From a virus: a stretch of 42,255 bases of DNA. Location of the stretch: the IMG/VR virus record IMGVR_UViG_3300013126_001841, positions 1 to 42,255 of that record; one strand, 5' to 3'. The notes under the pieces are model-generated. The model had not been told where the DNA came from and searched no databases. It worked only from the letters and a program-made list of their open reading frames with translations. Made by a program: the position numbers and the translations under genes. This document shows, in pieces, positions 18,464-27,519 of this stretch. The first letter of the stretch is position 1. The number at the start of each line of letters is the position of its first letter.

Positions 18464-19296
18464 AATTCGGATATTTACTAGTAGTTTCATCTAACGAAAA
18501 TACAGATTATTTAAAATTAGCATATGCACTGGCTCTAAGTATTAAAAATACCCAGAGACCTGGATATGATCAGGTCGCTTTAATAATAGATAAAAAAGCA
18601 AATATAAAATTAAAAAGTCATTGGGTGTTTGATCATATAATAGAGTGGAATGAACAAATCGGATGGAATGGAAGAAGTTGGATGGATCAATTAAGTCCAT
18701 TTGACGCTACAATATGTCTTGATGTAGACATGCTTTTTTTAAGAGATTATAGTCATTGGATAGATTATTTTCTTGAGAATTGTGAATTATATGTTGCTAA
18801 TAAATGTTATACATATAGGGGAGAATTAATTTATGATCCTTACTATAGAAAAGCATTTATAAAAAACAATTTACCAAATTTATATTCTATGTTTACCTTT
18901 TATAAAAAGGACAGTAAATTAGCAAATAAATTTTTTGATCTAGCAAGAGACATAACTAATAATCCAATAGAATTTACTAATTTATTTTTATCAGAATATA
19001 AACCAAAAATAATGGGAACTGACGAGGCATTTGCTCTGAGTGCAAAAATATTAGGAATCGAAGACGAAATAGCATATCCTTTAGAATTTCCAAGAATAGT
19101 ACATATGAAACCAATGATACAATGCTGGCCGTGGCCGTCTGATTGTTGGAGCGATCATGTAGGATTTTATTTCAATAAAAAAGGACAATTAAAAATAGGA
19201 AATTATCAGCAGTCAGACATTTTTCATTACGTAGAAAAAAATAAAATTACTGAAGAAATGATTCATATCTTAGAGAAAATATTATGGAAGAAATAA
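18460..19296 (+). CDS. GT-A-type glycosyltransferase-like protein, 278 aa
   Basis: This is likely a second member of the same broad family as the upstream gene: an N-terminal YLLVVSSNENTDYLKLAYAL, then ATICLDVDMLFLRDYSHWID with DVD near residue 87-89 as the metal-binding DxD. MGTDEAFALSAKILGI and the C-terminal histidine segments (RIVHMKPMIQCWPWP, DIFHYVEKNKITEEM) fit the closing half of a GT-A enzyme. The ATGA start overlap shows translational coupling. It ends 13 bases inside the next gene. Substrate unknown. Confidence 0.68.
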   Translation: MKFGYLLVVSSNENTDYLKLAYALALSIKNTQRPGYDQVALIIDKKANIKLKSHWVFDHIIEWNEQIGWNGRSWMDQLSPFDATICLDVDMLFLRDYSHWIDYFLENCELYVANKCYTYRGELIYDPYYRKAFIKNNLPNLYSMFTFYKKDSKLANKFFDLARDITNNPIEFTNLFLSEYKPKIMGTDEAFALSAKILGIEDEIAYPLEFPRIVHMKPMIQCWPWPSDCWSDHVGFYFNKKGQLKIGNYQQSDIFHYVEKNKITEEMIHILEKILWKK

Positions 19297-19898
19297 AAGA
19301 TTTTGATCAATGGATCAGTAATTTGCAATTACCTCCTGTTGAATATGTAGCAGTTTTTAACTTTGAAACAGGTAAAGTTAAAAGTGTTGGGCCGGCTCAT
19401 GCTTTTGAAAATGAAAAACATAAGATTCCAATTGATGCCGATTTAGCCGAATCGATTATTAAATCGGAAATACAGATCAATTCTTGTGTAGTAGATATAA
19501 ATTCAAATACACTAGAAATATCTCAAACGAGATCTGTTTATAAGATTGATGATGTTTTACATAGAGTACCAATTTTAAAATTTTCAGATTGTAAAAATGC
19601 CGATGTGTATATTTCTCATCATAAGAAAAAAAATCTTTTAAAAATAGAATTATCAAAAGAAATAGGTGGAACTAAAGATCCCATAGAACCTTATAAAAAA
19701 AGAAATATTATATGGTCGGGAGATACAAATATGATATTTTATATAACAGATTATAATGATCCTAATGTACCTTATCAAGTTATATATTGCACTATTAATG
19801 AGTTAATAGGAAATTATAAAACTTTTCCTTTTGCATACGAAAACTTCAGTGTTTATACTAGACGTTTATTTAAAAATTATATAATAGAATACAAATGA
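19284..19898 (+). CDS. Unknown protein within glycosyltransferase cluster, 204 aa
   Basis: The ATG lies inside the end of the upstream glycosyltransferase gene (13-base overlap), and its stop overlaps the next start as ATGA. Visible segments include VEYVAVFNFETGKVKSVGPA, EISQTRSVYKIDDVLHR and IIWSGDTNMIFYITDYNDPN. It is beta-rich and charged, without DxD, cysteine clusters, signal peptide or membrane segments. I do not recognise the family. Its position between four glycosyltransferase-like genes suggests an accessory role in the same process, by context only. Confidence 0.62.
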   Translation: MEEIKDFDQWISNLQLPPVEYVAVFNFETGKVKSVGPAHAFENEKHKIPIDADLAESIIKSEIQINSCVVDINSNTLEISQTRSVYKIDDVLHRVPILKFSDCKNADVYISHHKKKNLLKIELSKEIGGTKDPIEPYKKRNIIWSGDTNMIFYITDYNDPNVPYQVIYCTINELIGNYKTFPFAYENFSVYTRRLFKNYIIEYK

Positions 19899-20812
19899 AA
19901 ATTATAGAATTTGATGTTATATTTTTAAGCTACGATGAACCTAATGCAGACGTTCATTATGCTGATTTATGTACAAAAGTTCCTTGGGCTAAAAGAATTC
20001 ATGGCATAAAAGGATCAGATCATGCACACAAAGCAGCAGCAGAACTTTCAGAAACAGATTGGTTTATTACAGTAGATGCTGATAATATTGTTGATCCTAG
20101 ATTTTTTAATATCGATCTAGACATGACAGATCCTAAGATACAGGTCTATGGTTGGTGCGGCTGGAATGTAATTAACGGTCTGCGCTACGGCAATGGCGGA
20201 TTAAAAATCTGGCGTAAAGATTTTGTTCTAAACATGCGAACACATGAAAACTCAGACAGCGATCGAGGCCAGGTAGACTTCTGTTGGGAAGATGGATATA
20301 GAAATTTTCCATTAACGTTTAGTGAAAGTGTTATTACAGGATCTCCGTTTCAGGCATGGCGAGCAGGATTTCGTGAAGGAGTGAAAATGACATTACTGGA
20401 CGGAGTAAAAATTCCGTCTATGGAAATCAAAGAACGTATATGGTGGCATAATATCCATAGACTGCGTATGTGGTCAACAGTCGGTGTCCACGAAGAAAAC
20501 GGAATTTATGCTGTGTATGGTGCTAGATTAGGCACATGGATGACTAATTGCACACAATGGAATTATGTTGATGTTCGAGACTTTGAAATCCTTAGAGACA
20601 TTTATTCTCAATACGGTAAACCTTATGAAGATGTAAATGGCAACGGACTAATAGATGAGATTAAAAATCTAGGCGAAAAAATAAAAATTGGTCTAGGACT
20701 AGACTGGCCGTTTCTTGATGCACAGCAAAGTAAATTTACTCTAGATCTGTATAATGAAACAATGAATTTAAACGACACTTATTTTAAGATGCCAGTGCCA
20801 ACAAATGTATGA
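19895..20812 (+). CDS. Glycosyltransferase-like protein (FLSYDEPNAD family), 305 aa
   Basis: The N-terminus FDVIFLSYDEPNADVHYADL leads to KRIHGIKGSDHAHKAAAELS and the DxD-type segment WFITVDADNIVDPRFF (DAD near residues 59-61). GLRYGNGGLKIWRKDFVLNM and GSPFQAWRAGFREGVKM follow. The whole arrangement is repeated in the C-terminal module of the next gene, so the two are paralogs. I read it as a small GT-A nucleotide-sugar transferase of a phage-associated family. It is coupled by ATGA to the gene before and overlaps the next by eight bases. The donor and acceptor cannot be inferred. Confidence 0.65.
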   Translation: MKIIEFDVIFLSYDEPNADVHYADLCTKVPWAKRIHGIKGSDHAHKAAAELSETDWFITVDADNIVDPRFFNIDLDMTDPKIQVYGWCGWNVINGLRYGNGGLKIWRKDFVLNMRTHENSDSDRGQVDFCWEDGYRNFPLTFSESVITGSPFQAWRAGFREGVKMTLLDGVKIPSMEIKERIWWHNIHRLRMWSTVGVHEENGIYAVYGARLGTWMTNCTQWNYVDVRDFEILRDIYSQYGKPYEDVNGNGLIDEIKNLGEKIKIGLGLDWPFLDAQQSKFTLDLYNETMNLNDTYFKMPVPTNV

Positions 20813-22736
20813 CATTTTTTATGTTTCGAAGGGCGAAGGAAATACCAAAGACTGGACTGAAATAAAGTCTAAGTATCCTCTTGCTCAGCGGCTTACAAAC
20901 ATACGATCTTACGAAGACATACGATCAAAGTCTTTTACAAAAATGTTCTGGGTTATCTGGGACGACATAAAATTAACGTCATTCAACCTATCAGAGTATA
21001 AAGCTACTAAATGGGATGACATGTATGTTCATGTGTTTAAAAACGGTGAACATTATGATGGCGTTTGTTTGTTTCCAAAACATAAGTTAGTTTCAAAAAA
21101 AGAATTTGAACATAGATTTTTTACTGAAAAGAAAGAAATCGATATACAAGCATCTGTTCCTAAGGCATATGATAAATTTTATATCGACACTTATGAAGAA
21201 TATTTACAAGCAGCTGAAAAATCGACCACAGACATGTTCTGGTGCGTATGGAATGATATTATTATAGCTGATAATTTTGAGTTTAATTATTATATTCCTT
21301 ATTATGATTTATTTCATAAAAATATAAATCATGTGTTTAAAAACGGTGAACATTATGATGGCGTTTGTTTGTTTCCAAAACATAAGTTAGTTTCAAAAAA
21401 AGAATTTGAACATAGATTTTTTACTGAAAAGAAAGAAATCGATATAGTAGCTAGTCATCCGCTCGAATACAACATATACAATTTAAAGTCTTATGACGAC
21501 TATCTGACGGCAGTCGGCAATTCTAAAACTAACATGTTCTGGGCTGTTTGGGATAACATAGAAGTTAAAAAAGATTTTAAATTCGATTATCAAGTGCCCA
21601 CTTATAATCAACATTTGGTTCACGTTTTTAAAAATAAAAATTATTACGACGGCATTTGCCTGTTGCCAAAATCTAAAATTTATTCTAGAAAAGAAATAGA
21701 GTTTAGATTTTTTATAGATAAAATAGAAGTTGACAAGAATTTGAGCGATCCTAAGACTTTTGATATTTTCTATATTAATGACTATGAAGAATATCTTAAA
21801 GCAGAAAATGAGTGCCGGAGCGATATGTTCTGGGCAGTCTGGAATGATTTAGAAATATTGTCAACTTTTAAATTTGATTATCAAGTGCCCACTTATAATC
21901 AACATTTGGTTCACGTTTTTAAAAATAAAAATTATTACGACGGCATTTGTTTAATGCCTAAGAAAACCGTATATTCTAGAAAAGAAATAGAATTTAGATT
22001 TTTTACAGATAAAGTTGAAGTTGATATAGACTCGAGTATTCCTAAGAAATTTGATATCGTTTTTATTAGCTACCAGGAACCTAATGCAGATGAAAATTTT
22101 GTAGCACTTAAATCTAAGTATCCAGATGTTAAGAGAGTGCATGGAATTACCGGAATTCATAATGCACACATAAAAGCAGCAGCTTTATCTAACACTAAAA
22201 TGTTTTGGGTAGTCGACGGTGATGCTCAAATTGTAGATGGTTTTAAATTTGAACATCAGGTAGCTATATGGGATCAAAATACTGTGCATGTGTGGCGGAG
22301 TCGAAATCCCATAAATGATTTAGAATACGGTTATGGTGGTGTAAAATTATTACCGACGAAGCTGACTATGAACATGGATATGACTAAACCAGACATGACT
22401 ACTAGCATATCCTCATCTTTTAAACCAATGCCAACGACTTCCAATATCACGGGATTTAATACCGATGGCTTTACAACATGGAGATCTGCTTTTAGAGAAT
22501 GTGTAAAACTAGCTTCTAGATCTATACAAGGTCAAATAGATAAAGAATCTGAAGAAAGATTAGATATATGGTGTACAGCAGGCTCAGATAAACTGTTCGG
22601 CGAATATGCAATAGATGGAGCATTGACTGGAAAAGAATACGGCTTATTCAATAGAGGCAATATTGATGAATTAAGAAAGATCAATGATTTTAAATGGTTA
22701 GAGGAACAATTTTGTGAACGATATAGAAAGAATTAA
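20805..22736 (+). CDS. Multi-module glycosyltransferase-like protein with four degenerate repeats, 643 aa
   Basis: The protein consists of four tandem modules (about 20805-21161, 21162-21461, 21462-21752 and 21753-22043) and a C-terminal full module that is paralogous to the preceding gene (FDIVFISYQEPNADENFVAL, VDGDAQIVDGFKFEHQVAIW, FTTWRSAFRECVKLASR). Each short module keeps the skeleton FDIFY...MFWAVWND...HVFKN...RFF, but the DxD site becomes WDD, WND, WDN or WND, and the post-DxD half is shortened. Only the last module retains DGD (near residues 470-472). The repeats are therefore probably non-catalytic, perhaps binding glycan or acting as a scaffold. Parts of the modules are identical at the DNA level, so the expansion is recent. 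Confidence 0.68.
   Translation: MYDIFYVSKGEGNTKDWTEIKSKYPLAQRLTNIRSYEDIRSKSFTKMFWVIWDDIKLTSFNLSEYKATKWDDMYVHVFKNGEHYDGVCLFPKHKLVSKKEFEHRFFTEKKEIDIQASVPKAYDKFYIDTYEEYLQAAEKSTTDMFWCVWNDIIIADNFEFNYYIPYYDLFHKNINHVFKNGEHYDGVCLFPKHKLVSKKEFEHRFFTEKKEIDIVASHPLEYNIYNLKSYDDYLTAVGNSKTNMFWAVWDNIEVKKDFKFDYQVPTYNQHLVHVFKNKNYYDGICLLPKSKIYSRKEIEFRFFIDKIEVDKNLSDPKTFDIFYINDYEEYLKAENECRSDMFWAVWNDLEILSTFKFDYQVPTYNQHLVHVFKNKNYYDGICLMPKKTVYSRKEIEFRFFTDKVEVDIDSSIPKKFDIVFISYQEPNADENFVALKSKYPDVKRVHGITGIHNAHIKAAALSNTKMFWVVDGDAQIVDGFKFEHQVAIWDQNTVHVWRSRNPINDLEYGYGGVKLLPTKLTMNMDMTKPDMTTSISSSFKPMPTTSNITGFNTDGFTTWRSAFRECVKLASRSIQGQIDKESEERLDIWCTAGSDKLFGEYAIDGALTGKEYGLFNRGNIDELRKINDFKWLEEQFCERYRKN
21029..21146 (+). repeat. 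118-bp perfect direct repeat, copy 1
   Basis: This stretch is identical base for base to 21329-21446, exactly 300 bases downstream and in frame, within modules 1 and 2 of the 643-residue protein. Synonymous sites are also identical, which points to recent duplication or gene conversion. Confidence 0.97.
21329..21446 (+). repeat. 118-bp perfect direct repeat, copy 2
   Basis: Second copy of the repeat at 21029-21146. The flanking halves of modules 1 and 2 are clearly diverged, so the identity is confined to the second half of each module. Confidence 0.97.
21585..21658 (+). repeat. 74-bp perfect direct repeat, copy 1
   Basis: It is identical to 21876-21949, offset 291 bases (97 codons), joining modules 3 and 4 of the same protein. 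Near-identity continues beyond the repeat through the RKEIEFRFF segment. Confidence 0.97.
21876..21949 (+). repeat. 74-bp perfect direct repeat, copy 2
   Basis: Second copy of the repeat at 21585-21658. This pair differs in sequence from the 118-base pair, so modules 1-2 and modules 3-4 were homogenised separately. Confidence 0.97.
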
Positions 22737-24090
22737 AAAATTTATTCCTATAATGAATGAAATTAGTCCAACATTCTGTTTGGCTAAATGGCATCATACG
22801 ACTATATATCTTCAAACTGGAGAAACTCATAGTTGCTATCATCCAGCTCCTCATAAAATTCCTTTAGACGAAATTTCTATTGATCCTAGTTCATTACATA
22901 ATACAAGTCAAAAAAAGATGGAGCGTCTTGAAATGCTGAATGGAGGTAAACCATCTGGTTGTCAATATTGTTGGAATATAGAGAATTTAGGTGAAGACTA
23001 TATTAGCGATCGAAAAGAAAGAAATGCATCTATATTCACTCCCGAGAGATATCAACAAATTAAAGACGGGGAGTGGGATATGAATGTTAATCCTCAGTAC
23101 ATTGAAGTTAGCTTCGGTAATGAATGTAATTTCAAATGCGGTTATTGTCATCCCAAACATAGCAGCAGTTATTACAAAGAAATAAAAGATCATGGCCCCT
23201 ATCATATGGTCAAACACCATAGGAATGATATAGATTGGTTTAAAATTTATGAAGAAGAAAATAATCCATATGTTGATGCATGGTGGCGTTGGTGGCCCGA
23301 AGTAAGTAAGACCCTTACAATTTTAAGAATCACGGGCGGTGAACCATTATTGCAACAGAGTACGTGGAAGTTGTTAGATGAATTAGCAGTGAATCCACGT
23401 CCAGAGTTAGAATTAAACATAAACAGCAATCTCGGAGTCAAACCTATTTTAGTTGAAAGATTGTCAGAAAAGATCAAATATCTCAAAGATAATAAATGTA
23501 TCAAAAGCTTTCAACTTTTTACTAGTATAGATACATGGGGACCGCAGGCTGAATATATTCGAACTGGGTTAGACTTAACAGTATGGGAAAAAAATCTCGA
23601 AACTTATATTACAACAACTTGCAGTCCTGTAAGTTTAATGATAACAGTTAATATTTTAAGTATTCCTAATTTTAAAAAATTATTAGAAAAGATTTTAGAA
23701 TGGAGAACAAAATATATAAAGTATAGAGATCCAGAACATGAAAGATTTAGAAATATAAGATTTGATGTTCCGTATTTAAAAGAACCTTTACAATATGATA
23801 TTAATATACTGCCTAAAGATAAATTTGTTCCCATAATGCAAGAAAATCTTAAATTCGTTGAAAATAATGTAGTAGACCTTGATAAAACAAAATTTGGATT
23901 ATTAGAATTAGAAAAAATTAAAAGACTTGTAAAATATATGGAAACAACATCATATTCTGAAGACAAGTTATATGAAGGAAAAAAAGATTTTTATCGATGG
24001 TTTACAGAATATGATCGTCGACGAGGAACCGATTTTATAAAAACTTTTCCAACTTTAAAAGATTTCTATATGGAATGTTTAGAACAATAG
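22714..24090 (+). CDS. Radical SAM protein with N-terminal twitch-like domain, 458 aa
   Basis: GTG at 22714 is preferred because GAGGAAC lies nine bases upstream; an ATG at 22753 is the alternative. The N-terminal region (FCLAKWHHTTIYLQTGE, SCYHPAPHK, then GCQYCWNIENLGEDY) has the cysteine pattern of an N-terminal twitch domain, probably holding an auxiliary Fe-S cluster. The radical SAM motif CNFKCGYC is near residues 138-145, followed by ILRITGGEPLL as SAM-binding motif. The family generates a 5'-deoxyadenosyl radical; the substrate here is unknown. The gene overlaps the multi-module glycosyltransferase gene by 23 bases and precedes three further radical SAM genes, suggesting a shared pathway. 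Confidence 0.82.
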   Translation: MNDIERIKKFIPIMNEISPTFCLAKWHHTTIYLQTGETHSCYHPAPHKIPLDEISIDPSSLHNTSQKKMERLEMLNGGKPSGCQYCWNIENLGEDYISDRKERNASIFTPERYQQIKDGEWDMNVNPQYIEVSFGNECNFKCGYCHPKHSSSYYKEIKDHGPYHMVKHHRNDIDWFKIYEEENNPYVDAWWRWWPEVSKTLTILRITGGEPLLQQSTWKLLDELAVNPRPELELNINSNLGVKPILVERLSEKIKYLKDNKCIKSFQLFTSIDTWGPQAEYIRTGLDLTVWEKNLETYITTTCSPVSLMITVNILSIPNFKKLLEKILEWRTKYIKYRDPEHERFRNIRFDVPYLKEPLQYDINILPKDKFVPIMQENLKFVENNVVDLDKTKFGLLELEKIKRLVKYMETTSYSEDKLYEGKKDFYRWFTEYDRRRGTDFIKTFPTLKDFYMECLEQ

Positions 24091-24094
24091 ATTT

Positions 24095-26572
24095 ATGACA
24101 AATTTTTTAAAAAAGAAAACAACACATATGAACGAAGATACATTTTGTATTCAGCCGTGGATTGGAATCCACGCTTGGCCAGACGGTTCTGTATTTCCGT
24201 GTTGTATGTATGATTCTCATAAACCTTTAGGGAATATCAATAAAGAGAACATCGAGGATCTAGTTAATAATGAAAATTATAAAAAATTAAGAGAAGAGTT
24301 GATAAACGGTCAAAAACCCGAAGGCTGTAATAGATGTTATCAATTAGAGGAATCTGGAATTCAAACATTACGTAAAACTACTAATTTTAGTTTTGCTCAT
24401 CACATAAAGCCGATTATCGATTCCAATAAATTAACAATGAGCGAGGTTAGATATTTAGATATTAGATTTAGCAATATTTGTAATTTTAAATGTAGGACCT
24501 GCGGACCCGAACTTAGTAGCAAATGGGGACCAGAGATACCATTACTTAAAAATCAACCAGATCCGGGAATAATACAGATTCCTAGAGATAAATTTTGGCA
24601 ATATTATGAACAAGCATTAGAAACTGCTGAAGAAATAGTGTTCGCCGGCGGCGAAGCTTTGATGCAAGAAGAACATTACGCTGCATTGTTTAAGTTAATA
24701 GAACTTGAAAAATTTGATGTAAAAATAATGTATACCACTAACTTATCTACTTTGAAGTATAAACAGATAGATTTATTTGATATTTGGAGTAAATTTAAAA
24801 ATATAGAAATTTATGCCAGCTTAGATGCCTCTGGTAAAAGAGCTGAATATATTCGCAAGGGCACTGTTTGGAATAACATAGTTGATAATAGAAAAAAATT
24901 AAAATTATTACCAGGTGTTAGATTTCATATCACTCCTACGATCAGTTTGTTTAATGTATGGCATTTTCCTGATTTTTATAAAGAATGGGTTGAAACCGAT
25001 TTATTAGATCCGAACAATATAAGATTAAACATTTTAACACATCCTCCAAGACAACAGGCAAATGTTTTAGAAAATAAAGAACTAATAATATACAGATGGT
25101 ACGATTTAATTAACTGGACCAAGGAAAAAGTAGAGCATTCAAACGGAATAGTTAGTCAGTTCGAAAGTGTTATAAATTTTCTTAAAACAGAACCTGAGTC
25201 AAAATATAAATTATTAGAAAAGTTTTCTTATGTTAATGATTCTGTAGATAATATAAGAGATGAAAAAATATATGAAATATTTCCGGAGCTCGAAGATCAT
25301 TTAAGAATTCCTTCAATGAATTCAAAGACGTTCTGTGTATTTCCTTTTTTTAATTTGAACAGCAACACCGATGGTAGTGTAAAACTGTGCTGCAATATAA
25401 GAGATAATTCTCATATAAAAAAATCTGATCAAACAGATTTTAATCTAGGTATCGATAACATAGAAAATATATGGAATAGTTCTCATTTATCTAATGTAAG
25501 ATTAAAAATGTTAATGGGAGAAGAAGTAAACGAATGTAAAGATTGTTATCGGCATGAACAATTAACTGGTAGTAGCAGTCGGATTGAATCTAATAGAAAA
25601 TATATGTCAGAAAGAAAGATCGTACATTCAGTTAACGAATTTCTAATCAAGGATCAAGTACCGTTGTCCAATTTAACCAGCCTCGAATTAAGATTAGGAA
25701 ATACCTGTAATTTGTCATGTAATTCGTGTTGGGGGTATAGTTCTAGTAAAGTAAATGAAGAACGTATAAACATACTTTCTAAAGAAGCCAAGGATAGTAA
25801 ATTGCATTCTTTATGGAATTCGGAATTAAATATTCCTCGTGAAATTAATAAATGGTTTAAGAATGATACTTATAAGAATAATATCGATAGCGTTGCTGGA
25901 AATCTAGGAAGAATTTATTTAACAGGTGGCGAGCCTACCTTAATAAAAGAGAATCGAAATTTACTGCACGAATTAATAAAAACAGGTAATACAAATTGTT
26001 TTGTAAGTTTTACTACCAACGGAACAGTTGCAGACAGTGAGCTTTTAGAATTAATAAAACAGTTTCCAAATAATGAGATACAGATCAGCATTGACGGCAT
26101 TGGAGATCAAGCTAACTATATTCGATATCCAGTCAATTGGAATGAGTTTCATAATAATGTTAAAAGTATATTAGATTTGAATAATATCAAGATAGTATTT
26201 TATACAGTGGTAAGTGCTTATAATCTATATTCTATATCAGATATTTTAAAATATATCAATGAAATTTCTAGGTATCGTTATGTGTCTTGGTATCCTATAT
26301 TTTTAGATAATCCTAACTATATGAGAACACAGGTATGGTCTCTAAATATTCGAAAAAATGTATTAGAGCAAATTAAAAATACTGTGAAAAATTTAGAATC
26401 TTTAAAGATGTTTGTCAGCGAAGATGTATTTCAAAGATTATATGATTACTATACTGCCACCGATAATGGAAATAGTAGTATACAAGAATTTTTAAAATTT
26501 AACTCTATGCTCGATGCTCATAGAGGAACAAATTTTTCAAACTCATTTCCGGAGTTAGTATGCCTAATCTAA
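24095..26572 (+). CDS. Tandem fusion of two twitch/radical SAM units, 825 aa
   Basis: Two complete units are joined in one frame. Unit 1 has FCIQPWIGIHAWPDGS, FPCCMYDSHKPLGN and GCNRCYQLEESG, then CNFKCRTC near residue 129 and EIVFAGGEALMQ. Unit 2 restarts near residue 413 with FCVFPFFNLNSNTDGS, KLCCNIRDN and CKDCYRHEQLTGSSS, then CNLSCNSC near residue 538 and RIYLTGGEPTLI. Both CxxxCxxC motifs are intact, so both halves could bind a radical SAM cluster. Most single family members are about 400 residues, half this length. The second ATG at 24128 (MNEDTFC) is a possible start. It is separated from the previous gene by four bases. Confidence 0.83.
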   Translation: MTNFLKKKTTHMNEDTFCIQPWIGIHAWPDGSVFPCCMYDSHKPLGNINKENIEDLVNNENYKKLREELINGQKPEGCNRCYQLEESGIQTLRKTTNFSFAHHIKPIIDSNKLTMSEVRYLDIRFSNICNFKCRTCGPELSSKWGPEIPLLKNQPDPGIIQIPRDKFWQYYEQALETAEEIVFAGGEALMQEEHYAALFKLIELEKFDVKIMYTTNLSTLKYKQIDLFDIWSKFKNIEIYASLDASGKRAEYIRKGTVWNNIVDNRKKLKLLPGVRFHITPTISLFNVWHFPDFYKEWVETDLLDPNNIRLNILTHPPRQQANVLENKELIIYRWYDLINWTKEKVEHSNGIVSQFESVINFLKTEPESKYKLLEKFSYVNDSVDNIRDEKIYEIFPELEDHLRIPSMNSKTFCVFPFFNLNSNTDGSVKLCCNIRDNSHIKKSDQTDFNLGIDNIENIWNSSHLSNVRLKMLMGEEVNECKDCYRHEQLTGSSSRIESNRKYMSERKIVHSVNEFLIKDQVPLSNLTSLELRLGNTCNLSCNSCWGYSSSKVNEERINILSKEAKDSKLHSLWNSELNIPREINKWFKNDTYKNNIDSVAGNLGRIYLTGGEPTLIKENRNLLHELIKTGNTNCFVSFTTNGTVADSELLELIKQFPNNEIQISIDGIGDQANYIRYPVNWNEFHNNVKSILDLNNIKIVFYTVVSAYNLYSISDILKYINEISRYRYVSWYPIFLDNPNYMRTQVWSLNIRKNVLEQIKNTVKNLESLKMFVSEDVFQRLYDYYTATDNGNSSIQEFLKFNSMLDAHRGTNFSNSFPELVCLI

Positions 26573-27519
26573 TATCAATAACACCCGAGAAAGATCCATA
26601 CGTTTCTATAACATGGCAAGTTAATAATCTTTGTAATTACAGATGTTCGTATTGTAATGAAGGAAACTGGAACGGAAAGCACACCAACGAACACGGTTTA
26701 GACATATTATTATCAAATTTAAGTGATGTAATAAGTTATTATAAATCTAGAAATTATGTTAATTTTAAAGTTTTTTATAGTGGAGGCGAACCTACGCTAT
26801 GGAAAAATTTAATTCCTGTGTCTGAGTTTTTTAAAGAAAGGTTAGGAGATAACGTAACTTTAGGAATTAACACAAATCTTAGCAGAAAAATAGGTTGGTG
26901 GAAAAACTATTATAATCTTTTTGATGATGTGGTGGCTAGTTATCACCCCGAGTTTGCCAATAAAAACAATTACTTTGAGATCGCAGAATTTTTACAAGAT
27001 AAGATAAATTACCTCTGTCTTAGGATGATGATGCTGGAAGAAAAATTTGAAGACATGGTTTCTTTAGGCAACGAGATAAAAGAAAAATTAAAAAATTATA
27101 ATTTAGAATGGGTTCCGTTATTGAAAGAAATGAGTATTGGTGCTGTTCCGTGGGAATATAAAGATCCCAAAATTACAGAATTTTTAAATAAAAATAATTT
27201 CGAAACTAAGATTACTGTTAAAAAACCAAATATAAAATTGTCTTTTGCATCTATTGAAAACTACGATGACGGATCTAAAAAATTATTAAATAGTAATCGA
27301 TTAGTAGCTGAAAACAGGAATTTTTTCAAAGGATGGAAATGCAAAGTAAATGAATCAATCTTTATTTCACCATCTGGTACAATGAGAGCGGCTAGTTGCG
27401 GACAAGGTCCGATCCTCGGAAATATATTTCATAAATTTGAAATAAATTCCGAATCTATTATATGTCAAAAAGATTACTGCCATTGCGGCACAGATATTTT
27501 AATAACTAAAGAAAAATGA
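26560..27519 (+). CDS. Radical SAM protein with C-terminal cysteine cluster, 319 aa
   Basis: The radical SAM motif is early, CNYRCSYC near residues 25-32, in the frame VNNLCNYRCSYCNEG, with FYSGGEPTLW as the SAM-binding GGEP motif. Unlike its three neighbours it has no N-terminal twitch unit. Instead the C-terminal part carries cysteines at GWKCKVNE, AASCGQGP and IICQKDYCHCGTD, which look like SPASM/twitch-type ligands for an auxiliary cluster. Such architecture is found in enzymes acting on peptides and other macromolecules, but no substrate can be read here. It overlaps the upstream gene by 13 bases and the downstream one by ATGA. Confidence 0.82.
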   Translation: MPNLISITPEKDPYVSITWQVNNLCNYRCSYCNEGNWNGKHTNEHGLDILLSNLSDVISYYKSRNYVNFKVFYSGGEPTLWKNLIPVSEFFKERLGDNVTLGINTNLSRKIGWWKNYYNLFDDVVASYHPEFANKNNYFEIAEFLQDKINYLCLRMMMLEEKFEDMVSLGNEIKEKLKNYNLEWVPLLKEMSIGAVPWEYKDPKITEFLNKNNFETKITVKKPNIKLSFASIENYDDGSKKLLNSNRLVAENRNFFKGWKCKVNESIFISPSGTMRAASCGQGPILGNIFHKFEINSESIICQKDYCHCGTDILITKEK

